64,000 nucleotides of DNA, taken from Tribonema minus (lineage: Eukaryota; Sar; Xanthophyceae; Tribonematales; Tribonemataceae). The stretch is from assembly GCA_017506865.1 (NCBI GenBank), contig JAFCMP010000046.1:620001-684000 (forward strand), read 5' to 3'. The notes under the pieces are model-generated. The model saw nothing but the letters and a program-made list of their open reading frames with translations, was not told the DNA's origin and did no database searches. Made by a program: the position numbers and the translations under genes. Of the stretch, positions 1 through 10,336 are shown piece by piece. Position 1 is the first letter of the stretch; each line of letters starts with the position of its first letter.

Positions 1-535
1 GTAACGGCCGAACAATGGCTCAGCAGTGCAACAGCGGCAGCGCCGCGGCACAATCGCCTATCACCACCGCCGAGACCAGCTCCGACAGCGCCAGCACCGC
101 CAGCGGCAACGGGTAGAGCTGTTCTTGTGCAGGCGTAGTCATTGTGGCGGTGTTACTGTCGAATCACCTTCCAAAATCCAATGGTTATTGCGGAATTGAC
201 TTCCTGCTCTGCCTCAACCTGTAACTGAGTTTTTATGGGGATACTTCTAAGCTCCTAGACTATTTACCTGACAAAAGGTTTCTGCAAAGAGAAATGACCC
301 CTTGCTCAGAGCATGGCATCCAACAGCTTTAAACTATTCAACAATGGTTGCCCAAACCACAACTTAACGTACTTCTATTCAAATAAGCCAAGCGGCTGAT
401 AGATGACTGATGTGCTCTCGGCTGGCACCTGCACCAGCTCAAGCGCTGCAGTGTCTGACACATCATTCAAGAACTTCCAGCAGTAGGCCAATTGATAGGC
501 ATGCACGGCCCTGCCAGCTCCAATTATGCACTCAC
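1..535. other. Left edge, probable formin intron, no exon identified
   Basis: This stretch continues the formin locus past its third recognised exon and probably holds an intron plus the start of the next exon beyond the window. A short Ala/Ser/Pro-rich open stretch lies at 1-120 on either strand, but no splice pattern links it to the formin frame. I see no other gene. Confidence 0.4.
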
Positions 536-1851
536 CAGCAAACTATAGAAGCGCACGCGCTCCCCTTTAACAAGCTTGAAGTAGTCCATGGATGCCAGCA
601 CCGCTCTGTACCCCTCCGGACCATCCACCATGAGCACTGCCAGCAGCTCCAGCGTTTGTGTGCAGATGAACGTGTCCTCGCTGCCAAAATTGAGCGCCAG
701 TATGCCCACCACCTCCGGCCGCGCTGCCAGAAAGTCAATGCCCAGCTGTAGACAGCAACATAGATCAGGTAATTTAAGCAGGGTTTGGCAGCAGTATATC
801 AGCGATAGTCCTCTGAGAGGGGCTCAAATCAACTGCCGCAGTTGGGGTTGCAGTGCAACAGTGCATCGGGAGCAAGGTGGCTCTGATGACTATAGCTTCA
901 CTGCAGCATGGTCGTTTTCGCTGAGTGCGTGATTTCAGATCCTGACTTTGCAGTACTTAGACGAACATTTGCATGTGATACAATGTCACAGCCCCCCTCT
1001 CCCCCCCCCCTCAAGACATGGATAACAAACGTACAGCGACAGAGTGTTTGGTAGGCTGGGTTGCATTCCACACTTGTACACACAACAACTCCCTCATCAG
1101 CATGTAAGCCAGCGCAGAGCTCAATTGAATTAGATACATGCGTGCTATGTGTCCTGCAGCGCAACCTGACAGCAATATTGTCAGCTCTTGACATGCACTG
1201 AATGCGGCAATGTCACCGACCTGGTTGTTGAGAGACGCCTTGAGGCACTTAAGCAGCTCCACCTGTATGCGCACGTCCTCATCTGTCTTCGATTCAATCA
1301 CCTGCGACATCAATATCAGCAGCAAAAGCAGCAGCAGCAGCAGCAGCAGCAGACTGAACAACCATAACGTTCTGATGCTGGGATAGCAGCTACACCAGGT
1401 ATGTCAGCAGTGAGCCCTATCGCTGGTATTCACATGCTGTCGCGGGCTGGTTGTCCAGCACCACTACATCGCTATCTCTACTTGAGCTTCAAGCTGTTGG
1501 CAGCACGCAAACTAAACAGGGCCATGGCCATGTTTGGACACCCACCTCAACATCGCTGAGTTTCATGACCAACGCTGTCAGCCCTCCTGCGTCGTAGAAG
1601 TGCTCCAGCCATGTTTTCGTGGCGGCTCGCAGAGTGACCTTCAGCTCACTCAACGCATCCAGCGCAGGCATATTGCTCCTCAGCAGCATTTCTGCATACA
1701 CCACTGCTGCGGCGTACTCCGGCGAATCCTGGGACGATCTGTCCTTCTGTGGGCTGGTTGCATCTTCGCCCCATCCAACGTCCACCCTTGCAGGGCTGCC
1801 CTCGTAGCCATTGTCTCGTCCCCCCTCCTTCTTCTTGAACATGCCCTTCAT
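536..1851 (-). CDS. Formin (Diaphanous-related), N-terminal GBD/FH3 region, partial
   Basis: Formins nucleate and elongate unbranched actin filaments. Only the N-terminal regulatory part is here; the FH1 and FH2 domains would lie beyond the left edge. Three exons on the minus strand are supported: 1546-1851, 1221-1301 and 536-745, all of whole-codon length and joined in phase. The start is the ATG at 1851. Exon 1 carries the GBD/FH3 pattern: a 'DSPEY' entry, then a helix with ALDALSELKVTLR, then TWLEHFYDAGGLTAL. Exons 2 and 3 join as KCLKASLNNQ-LGIDFL, matching the armadillo-like FH3 motif 'CLKAxMNNxxGI', followed by QTLELLAVLMVDGPEGY. The exon 2 donor is CAG|GTCGGT. A CAG microsatellite lies in intron 1 (about 1319-1353). 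The family call is from motif recognition. Membership of the Rho-regulated class is inferred from the FH3-like region. Confidence 0.8.
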
Positions 1852-3094
1852 GGTCGCTGGCTAAGGTGTGCAACAGGAGCGAGCGCTTTGGAGCCAAAAC
1901 TGAAGTTGAGTTCAGCGAAAGATGGTCGCAATTGGTGCGCCTCTGCACAAAAAGCGTCAGCCTACTGATGTCTTTGCGAGGGCCACCATTTGAACACGAG
2001 AGTCCTTCCCTCACCCTCTCCTGGCACCACTCTCTTCTCTTTTCCTCACACTGAACCCGTTATCACGTGGATACCTACAGTACAAGGCCCCGGTGGGGGG
2101 GGGCTCGGCTCGTCACGTGGATACCTACAGTATAATCATGAATTTTTTTTTGAATCGTCGATTAATCCTAACCCTAACCCTAACTCTAACCCTAAGGGCG
2201 CGAGCCTAGGTCATGGCGCACGCAAGGGATGCAATGCCACATCCCACACGGCGGGAACTTGTGCTGGCAGGCCTCCCTGCGGAATATCTTGCCGATTGCA
2301 AATGGCTGCTAGGATGCCTGCAAGCTGGGTCCTCTGTCCTTGCTGCCCTCAGCTGTGTCGTTTTGACATGTAGTGTATTGACATCATGTTGCTGACATCA
2401 TGGCCATGCTTTGACATCAATGGCGCAGATTTAACATAAGTATCAGCAGGTGCAAAATCTACAAACTACTTCGAAGTACTGTGCCACCACCGTATCTATC
2501 CCTACCTCTAGGGATTGCAGGAAGTAAATCAGTATTCTTGAATGAAAACGAATCAAAAGATCGTAGAGCTCTAGGTGACAAGGGATGGTTAGCCGCAAGT
2601 GCCTTCCACCAATAACCGTGGTCGCCGCTGCTGCAGCAATTGGCCACGAGTCAAACAGTACCACCGTATCCACCAGTCAAAAGACTTCTGTGTGCAAGCT
2701 TTAAGCGTTCGAGGCATGGGTGTTCAGTTCAGTATTGGAACTTGAATGCATATGCATGTGGCAAACAGGCGCCGCGACACGCCATGCCATAGAGAATGTA
2801 AACTTGTTGCGTTGTGATGGATGACGCCAGGCAAATGATCTAAGCTGAGTGTCGCCAGGACAATGATGCCAGCTGAAGAAGTGGACGAATACAGAATCGC
2901 AGCGCGTCGGCAGCAATGCCTCAACCCATCAACTCTTTTGGCCGTTGGAGAACTAGCCTACGTGCATGACAAAAGTCAATTCATGCTGCTTCAACAGCTT
3001 TGACAGTAGCCTGCCATAGTTGCAGGGCATGGCAGACAATGACAGTTGCAGTCCGAGGCAGCGTAGGCAAAGTGTGATGACATTTTCTGAATGT
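1852..3094. other. Intergenic region between formin 5' end and RlmN 3' end
   Basis: This holds the formin promoter and the RlmN 3' flank. It contains the direct repeat and telomere-type repeats annotated separately. I found no convincing ORF or RNA gene. Confidence 0.6.
2064..2196. repeat. 19-bp direct repeat and interstitial CCCTAA repeats
   Basis: The 19-mer CACGTGGATACCTACAGTA occurs at 2064-2082 and again at 2114-2132. Between them is a G-run, and after the second copy a T-run. From about 2164 to 2196 follow five degenerate CCCTAA units, one reading CTCTAA. This is the complement of the TTAGGG telomere repeat. The track is short and internal, so it is an interstitial telomeric-type sequence and not a chromosome end. 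Confidence 0.85.
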
Positions 3095-6000
3095 CTATGA
3101 TACTGATGCCGTGGCCGCCCTGGCGGCCTTCCCCACAGGCACTGGTTTTCTGCCAGCGACGGCAACTATTGCCATGTTTCCCAGCTGTCCACATGCACTC
3201 GCTCCGTCGTCACCTTTGCTCTCGCGCAGTGTGCAAAGTGTCCCCGATGCACTGACGGCAGCACTGAATGCGGCTGCAGTGTGTTCTTCTGCTCGCCGAA
3301 AGGGCGTGCCTGGATGATCTGTGAAGACAGCACATGTCAACAATGGCATGCCAACGTGCAAGTCATTAGCAAACAGCAAAGGTATCAACGTGCAAGTCAT
3401 TAGCAAACAGCAAAGGTATCTCATGTAAAGTCCGCTTGTGGCAGCATCTATAGCACTGCATGTATGGGTCGAGCAAACTGCATGAACATGGCAGCCATTC
3501 GCCTGCCAACGAAGTTGGCAAGGTGTGAACGCGGGGGGAATTCTCTCCATGTAACCATTCATTCATGTCCAGGTCTCAGCAAAGGTATACAACAGCACAA
3601 TGAGTCCCTGTCATGTTGTCATGCACCGACTTCTTGTTGTCACGAGTCGATAGAGGTGCCTTGCTGGATGCCGACGCAGATGGACCTTCTCAAACCCTTT
3701 TGTAATTATTTGATTGTGTTCTCCTTCGACCATTTTGCCGAAGCATTGTGATGTGCTGACTGTCCATGCAGAAAATATGGCATGGCAGCTGATGTCTCCG
3801 TTGCTGACAAACATAACGACACTCAAACGCTAGAGCGTCAAGGCCCTAGTGCAGGCAGCATGCAATGGTTGCTTGCTTGGCCCACAATCCGCATGAAGTG
3901 GGCGGTCGCACCATCAATTCACCATGCACAATGCATGGCCACACAACATCAAGATCGCCAAAGGCAGCACTCACCATTGAAAGTAATAAGATTGACTACG
4001 CAGTGCAGGCGTCGGGCGAGTGCCCCAAGCCGAACACCATCCTCCAAGGAATTGTTGACCCCCCGTAGCAATGTATACTGTATGACGAGCAGGCGGCGCT
4101 GGCCGTTGGCAGGGGTGCCTGGCGGTGGCTCGCGTGGGAAAAACTCCTCCAGTGTCTGAGCAGATATGGAACAAGAATACGAGCAGAATCAACAAGAGCA
4201 CCTGGGTCATGGCCATCACCTCAAAATCAGCGCCTTGTGTGACGATTGCTCTCAGCACGAAGTTATTGGCATACATCCAAACAAGCATTGAATATATCAC
4301 ACATCTGGCGGCATTTCATGATTGCGTACATATGAGACTGCAAATACAGCAAGTGTTGAAAGCCGTGTACTGTGTCACAATACCTCACCAGCTTCTGTGA
4401 AAGAAAGATTGCATGGAGGGAATGCTGATGTTCGTAAGTCCTGCAGCCCTACGGCAGTAGTTCAAAGTTCTAGTCAGCAAAAGCACGTGACCAGGATTCT
4501 AACCTGCATTAATGTTTCCAGATCATGCCGCTGGTTCACAGGCACCAGCCAGTCCCTTGTAGTGTCTTCCGTGGCGTGCAAGCTGACAGCTAGGTTGGCG
4601 CGCATGTTAGGGTCTTCACAGAACTGTCGAATGCGTGGCACAATGCCCACGGTGGAGACAGTGACCCTGCACAACGACAGCATGAGAGAGGCATGCAAAC
4701 AATCAGCACCAGCTGGTGATTGCGCTCCAATGTGCAAATGTCAAATCTGTTGTGTCTCATACCACTCGAATTACACATGGCAAACATTTTTTGTGGGTTC
4801 AATAGCAGCACCAATTGACCAGGCAAAGATACAAGTGAGTGTGTATTAGCGCTGACTTTGGGGGCCAGTTCTGGAAGATCTCACCTTCATCCTTCATCTG
4901 CATGGTGTAATGGACACTTGGTTGGGACCTCTGAATGTTGCTTCACATCTGTAGAAGTCTTCAAGCTACGTGGTTACATTGGCGACGTAATGAAATGTCC
5001 CACACGCAGTTGAGGGGGTTGGCAAGAGATATGAGGCATGACAACTGCGCTGGCTGGAGAGATAAAAATTAAAATTTGAAGTGCGCACGCTTTGGAGAAG
5101 CCTCTGGCAGGCGCCGTGCCACAGTTTGATCTTGTCTCTTCACGAGACAGCAGCTACATACAAGGTCACAGGATGTGCATTTACTGACCAGAGTACTGCA
5201 GCATACCATTGGTGGAAGCACAAAATTTCCATAGATTGTCGCAGAACCACATTATCTACAACACCAGCGGATGCCTCCTGCTTTGCATAGCCCGTGGCTT
5301 GAGACGCACAGATCGCACGGCAAACACAAGTGCAATTCTTGGTGGCAGCAACAAAGTGCTCAGGCGGCATTACGTCTGAGATCATCGCAGTTTTTGTGAG
5401 TGAACGTTTCTCAAGTAATGGAATCGGCGTACCTGCCAGCAGAAAGCCGCAGGCCAGTGCCGCTTTTTTCTGTCATCACTTGCACGGCCTTGCTGACATT
5501 TTCATAATTGTCAAATGGCTCTCCCCTGTCAACGGACAAACACACGTGGTAAAAGCACATGTTGTGAGATGCCTAAGATGTAGAATGCAGCAATTGCCAA
5601 AAGCATAACAGCGGCAGCAGGTTCTTAGTTGCTTGCAAGCACACATATAGGACAGGAACGCGCAATGGACACCTTACAGACCTTAAGCTACCCAGAGCGT
5701 TGCAGCAGCAGCAGTTGCAGCAGTGATAGCAGCAGCAGCAACAACTTAAAGAGCAGCTATGTTTATGTATACATGAGAAAGGGTACAGTACACAGCACCT
5801 GCAGCAACTGTGACATGACGCTGCTGCAACTGAACACAATACAACAAGGTGCGATAGAAGTGTTCAGGCAGTTGGCTGGGAGTTTCCAGAGATTCATTGG
5901 TGACATAAACTGCTGACTTGCACTGTTTGATGAACATGCATGAAAATACGCATTGCTGCGTCGTTCGCGAAGCATGTGGCCATACGCGCATGTACCAACA

Positions 6001-8777
6001 CGTGCAGGCGCGCCCGTTTCCGTGCACTCTAAACCTACACGCACGCATTGACCATTCAATCTCACATGCCCATGAAGACAACGCCCGTGATGGGTGTCGT
6101 GTCACCAATTTCGTTGAGATGCCGCTTGGCTATGACCACCTGCAATATGATACAATGACATCATGCGAAGTACACATATCAGTAAAGTGCTGGCAGGGAG
6201 GTGCATGCACAAATGCGCAGACCAAAGTCGACACCTGCTATTCACATTGCCATCAAGTCAGTACTGTGAAATATGCTGCACCGCAAACGTTATCATAACT
6301 GGTCATGCACGAAGAGGTATTGGCTGACAAAAGTAGTGCACTCATCCAGACACGTCAAGACGCCACGCACACCCTCTTGAGTACAGCCCTAGGATCACCA
6401 GACTGCGCAGGCAATGCATCAGGCCTCCAGGGAACCGTCGGTCCGTCAACATGCACGCAAGTAGGCACAGTGACCTTGAGTCTGCACAAGATGTACCTTG
6501 CACCACCTTTCAACGAGTGGCAACAAATAATGAACTGGATTGCCGCAACGCCATGATGACCACCAGCTGCAAAGTGCGCTCAGCAGTAGCTGAATCAGGG
6601 GGAAAACGTACCTGTTCGACGATTTGTGCTGCCTGCAGGTTGGCCAGCAGCCCCATGCGCCCTGTATGGCAGAACTGGCAGTTCATCGCGCATCCCACCT
6701 ATGCACACATACACACGAACGCAAAAACATGAAATATCTCAGGAGCTGAAGCAGCTTTTTGCAGAGTAAGAACTGTTACATTGCAGACCATGTAGCAACC
6801 ACAGCCAGCAAATGTGGTGAAATGGTGCCCAGTGTGCACCCGCGGATGAATGCCATGGTACTGTAACAACTCCAATCAAATGCAATATCAGATTGCATTT
6901 TTCTGTACATGCACGTCAAGCAAACAAGCGCATTTGACGAGTGCCTCAAAGTTCCTGCAACGCTCCACACAGGCAAGAAACTACTCCAAGAGTACCACGG
7001 GTCAAGGCCAAAAGCAATTTTCACCTAAGCTATAACCAGACAGGCTGTCTGATCTCGCTATTGCTTGCTGAATGCAACAATCCACAAGCTGTACATGTTC
7101 TCAAATTTGTGCTTTAATGGAATGCAACACCGAAGCAACCCACCTGACTTGATACGCACACTGTGTACCGCTTCTTCTGCTGTGGACCCTGCAGCATGGG
7201 TATCACAACCGTTTCCACAGCACCTCCCAGTGCGGTGCCATGTGATGCTTTACACACCAGCTTGATTGTGCCATCCTGCGCAGGAGCATGATCACAACTC
7301 AAAGGTTGACATGATGCATCACACTCGCACACGTGATAATGCGATCGTTGCACATCATGTAGTCTACAGGCGTCAAAATGCCCTGTGTAAACGATGCACA
7401 ACAGTGTAAACTACATGAGGAGCTCACCAGAGGAGCTCACCAGCAATGCTTTTGTTTCACAAAGAGAGACGGTAGCACAGTGGCACATGGGCAGAAAGGC
7501 GTAGACCCTGTACACGTATGCAAATCGGCTGTTGTTGGGTGACAGTGATTTTGGATTACCTGTGCGGTGCATGTTGACTCGAGCTCCAGACCTCCGCTTG
7601 CCGTGGCAATAGACGACAGCTGCGTGAGAAACGCCTGCAATCAGCAGAGAGGCACACGTACCACTGTCATCAAGCCTTGCTTGGCGTCTGTTTTGCCTAT
7701 GGCCATGGACCGTAACATAGCATACCTCGCTCGCTTGTGAAATGACGAACATAGGTTTTCCCTTACTAACAGCAACAAGTAAATGGCTCAGAAGAAGCAC
7801 CCCTTTGCTTTGCAATGGTCTGCAACCCATGGTCCCGAATGGCAGACAGCAGCCTTGAGCTTGACGTTTAATACGGTCTGTCATGTGATGCAGTGCTGCG
7901 ACACTTAATGAACTTCATGGGGTATCAGGTCTCTCAGACTCGTGTTGCACATCAAGCCATATGTGCATCTCATCAGAACACAACAGTTGACGCGGGTGCG
8001 CATGACATCACCTGCATTTGCAAGATGACACCCTTGCGCCCTCAATATGGTGGACCACATGAATCTGAATGGCCTAGGTGCACAAGAATTGGCGCTATTT
8101 GCTAGAAGGAAAATGGTCAGCCAGTGGGCACGCCAAGGCGATTGTGAGCAAGACGAAGCGTGCTGATGCAACTTGACTCGGCAGGGTGCCAGTTGCTGCG
8201 TGAATTTTCACCTTGCCAAAATTGTGGCGTGTCTCACGTGTGCCAGAAGCAGCGGCCAGCTCCTTCACCAGCATCCCGTCATTGTAAAGCCACCGACACA
8301 GATCCAGAGCTCTCTGAGGGCAGAGTGAAGCAAGCACCCAAATGGTTTCTATATCACAGGTACCATGCTGCTGGTAGTCTTTGACCAACTGCATGACGCA
8401 TTCAGCGACGGTTGCGAGAGCTTTCTGGCAGTGTTTGGTTCACGAGAACAGAAAAACAGTCTAAATTAATGCACATAAGTGCATTACAGCCGCGCCAATT
8501 TTCACAAGACCTGTAGCCTCAGTGATAAACCGACCTGTGGTTGATGGCCCAAGGCTTGAAAAACATCTCCGAGTTCACGTTGTGTCAAGCTCTTCAAAGT
8601 GATTTTGCCTTCGTCATTGCGCTCGTATGGCGCCGTCAACAGGTCCACCGCTGTGGACACGGCTGCTGCTGCCTTGTGAGCTTGAGCTTGGCGACCGAGG
8701 CTGCTGACAGTTACCCGGAAGCCACACGCAGGGCATACGAGCCAAAGCACAAGGATGCCGATACGGCTAGATCGCAT
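3095..8777 (-). CDS. rlmN: RlmN/Cfr-family radical SAM rRNA (adenine-C2) methyltransferase, probably plastid
   Basis: The family methylates C2 of adenosine in 23S rRNA (RlmN also in tRNA) using S-adenosylmethionine and a 4Fe-4S cluster. Ten exons are resolved: 8535-8777, 8212-8313, 7560-7634, 7144-7275, 6612-6698, 6066-6139, 5433-5525, 4504-4666, 3975-4155 and 3095-3318. They sum to 1374 nt (457 aa), with matching phases. Visible motifs are the N-terminal helical region (LKSLTQRELGDVFQALG), DGTIKLV, VSSQVGCAMNCQFCHTG with the CxxxCxxC cluster cysteines, VVFMGMGEPFDNYENV, VTVSTVGIVPRIRQF, NLAVSLHA, GVNNSLEDG and the C-terminal ACGQLGN holding the second catalytic cysteine. The start is the ATG at 8777. 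The N-terminus is a hydrophobic signal followed by GFRVTVSS, suggesting plastid import through ER-derived membranes. A 34-bp tandem duplication lies in the last intron (about 3354-3421). The 16-kb element begins 34 bp upstream of this ATG. Confidence 0.93.
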
Positions 8778-8811
8778 GCCAAAGAGTCTGTTCAAAGCTC
8801 CAAGAGAGATG
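8778..8811. promoter_or_regulatory. Remnant of divergent RlmN/SNAPC3 promoter, left half
   Basis: Only 34 bp separate the RlmN ATG from the inverted-repeat end. On the other side, 50 bp (25094-25143) separate the element from the SNAPC3 ATG. Removing the element leaves two divergent start codons about 84 bp apart, so this was probably a compact bidirectional promoter or joint 5'-leader region. Transcription now either starts in the element's repeats or is altered; the sequence alone cannot say which. Confidence 0.6.
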
Positions 8812-9128
8812 AAAGTGGGTGACGTTTTTCGCCCTCGCTAAGGGCTGGCTTTACAGAGGCCAAAATCGCCACCAGGTTTCGCCTAGGACAGACATCCAAA
8901 CCCTAACCCTAACCGCCGAAACGGCCACTTCACGTGCCTTGATGCAGCTTTCTGGAACGTGATGGCATGGCTGGGTGTTCTGCAACAAGGTGAGAGCTGC
9001 ATACATACATCTGAGATATTGGACATGCGTGTAGGTCTGGCCATTTATTTTCTCAACCCTGAGGCATCAGAGGGCACAAACAGAGTGGCGAGATGACCAT
9101 CGCGCCCAGAGGCAGCAGCAGCAGCAGC
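8812..9128 (+). repeat. Left terminal inverted repeat
   Basis: The outer 34 bp are identical to the complement of 25060-25093. Inside lie a GCCCT/AGGGC stem (8831-8845), a CCTAGGACA block, two CCCTAA units (8899-8912), a GCCG-AAA-CGGC hairpin (about 8915-8925) and conserved blocks around TTCTGGAAC and GGCATGGCTGGGTGTTCTG. The repeat ends in the CAG-rich start of the F-box-like gene, so it carries that gene's 5' leader, ATG and first codons (MTIAPR). Confidence 0.92.
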
Positions 9129-9791
9129 AAGAGCAAGAGGCAGCACAGGGAAACATCACTCCCCTTGCTGCCGGAAGAAGTGGTCGGCGAGATCTTGGCT
9201 TTTTACGACTCTCATCAGCACTGGCTGAGGTTCAGGTTGGTGATGTGCGAACTGGATCTGAATGCATTCGAGCTGCGTGCTGGCCAGTTCAGCGACCACG
9301 ATGGCATGTTGTATCCATCACTAATAATGCAAATTGTCAGATTCGACGATCGCCGTGCTTGCCCCATTCAGCTGGCAACAGCAGTCGCCGCAAGAGCGGA
9401 CCGCGTGCGTGCTGGGTGCAAACATGGCGTCGCGTACACAATGCTGGGTCATCAAGGCGTCGTGGTCGAACTGCAGAGACTAGCACCGACGCCTTGTGAT
9501 GCCATCCCCTTTCCAGTCAACGATTATCTGCCACGACCGCTGCGGGGCCGGTCTTTGATGCAATTGGCGCAAGTCTGGAGAGGCACCTACAAGGCTGACT
9601 TGTACTGGGAAATGTACGACGAACACGACTATGGCGAGTTCACATGGCCTTCGCTGCGCACTCGGAGCGCCTTGCACAATGGGCCACTCCTCAGCCCGGA
9701 AACTGTCAACGAAGAGCTGATGCGGTTCATGGGAGCCGCCACAACTGGCATCATATGCAAGTGGGTTTTCTCGCCCAAACAGGCTACATGA
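9093..9791 (+). CDS. F-box-like protein encoded at the left end of the element
   Basis: The predicted 232-aa protein starts at the ATG at 9093, inside the inverted repeat. After MTIAPR and a Ser/Lys-rich stretch, residues about 24-50 (LPLLPEEVVGEILAFYD…FRLV) resemble an F-box helix pair, which in known proteins binds SKP1 in ubiquitin ligases. The rest (about 50-232) has no domain I recognise. Another open frame begins where this one ends (about 9780-9916, ALNAARVGYRGDIAQLWLAQ) and looks coding, so the true 3' end may use a splice or have been lost to a frameshift. The CAG-rich 5' end is shared with the gene at the opposite terminus. The F-box label is tentative: the motif is short and degenerate, and no substrate-binding repeats are evident. 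Confidence 0.5.
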   Translation: MTIAPRGSSSSSKSKRQHRETSLPLLPEEVVGEILAFYDSHQHWLRFRLVMCELDLNAFELRAGQFSDHDGMLYPSLIMQIVRFDDRRACPIQLATAVAARADRVRAGCKHGVAYTMLGHQGVVVELQRLAPTPCDAIPFPVNDYLPRPLRGRSLMQLAQVWRGTYKADLYWEMYDEHDYGEFTWPSLRTRSALHNGPLLSPETVNEELMRFMGAATTGIICKWVFSPKQAT

Positions 9792-10336
9792 CGGCACTGA
9801 ATGCGGCCAGAGTTGGCTACAGGGGCGACATTGCACAACTATGGCTGGCACAAAGGCCGCAGATATGGGTCGCAGCATGCTGTGAACCAGCTTTCATGAT
9901 GCCTGCCGTTTACTGATCGCAACCCCGTGAATTAAAATGTCGCCGCAACCACAAGTTGGCGCAGAACAACACAGGCATAAGCACAGGAAACAGAAATGAG
10001 AAGCGTGAAACACGAGCATGAAACACACACTTGTCATTGCCTCCCTGTAAAGCACCCTGTCATGAACGTCCTTGCTCTCTGTAGTCAGCAATGCCAGGAA
10101 ATTGTCAGCGCATCAAATGCCAGCATAGTCTAATGCGCATTGTAGATGCTGCAGAGCTCATGTGCAAAGCTGCCTTCTGTCTTTTCAGAAGTAGGCAGCA
10201 AGACTACCTCCAGCAGTAAACATCGTGTACACATTGGACTCCGTCGGCCCCCGTGAACAGTCTTGAAAGCTCCCCAAATTTGCACCGTGTGTACCAGCAA
10301 TGATGACACGTGCGCTGGACCACAGCTGCCCTCAAC
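9792..10336. other. Spacer inside the element
   Basis: This is the convergent spacer between the F-box-like gene and the 3' end of the minus-strand multi-exon gene. Its start may contain extra coding sequence of the F-box-like gene (9780-9916). I see nothing else in the remainder. Confidence 0.5.

Noticed and set aside
588..932. 114-codon plus-strand ORF overlapping formin exon 3
   Set aside because: It is antisense to the FH3-coding exon, which has clear family similarity.
2164..2196. A chromosome end
   Set aside because: The repeats are few, degenerate and flanked on both sides by unique sequence and genes.
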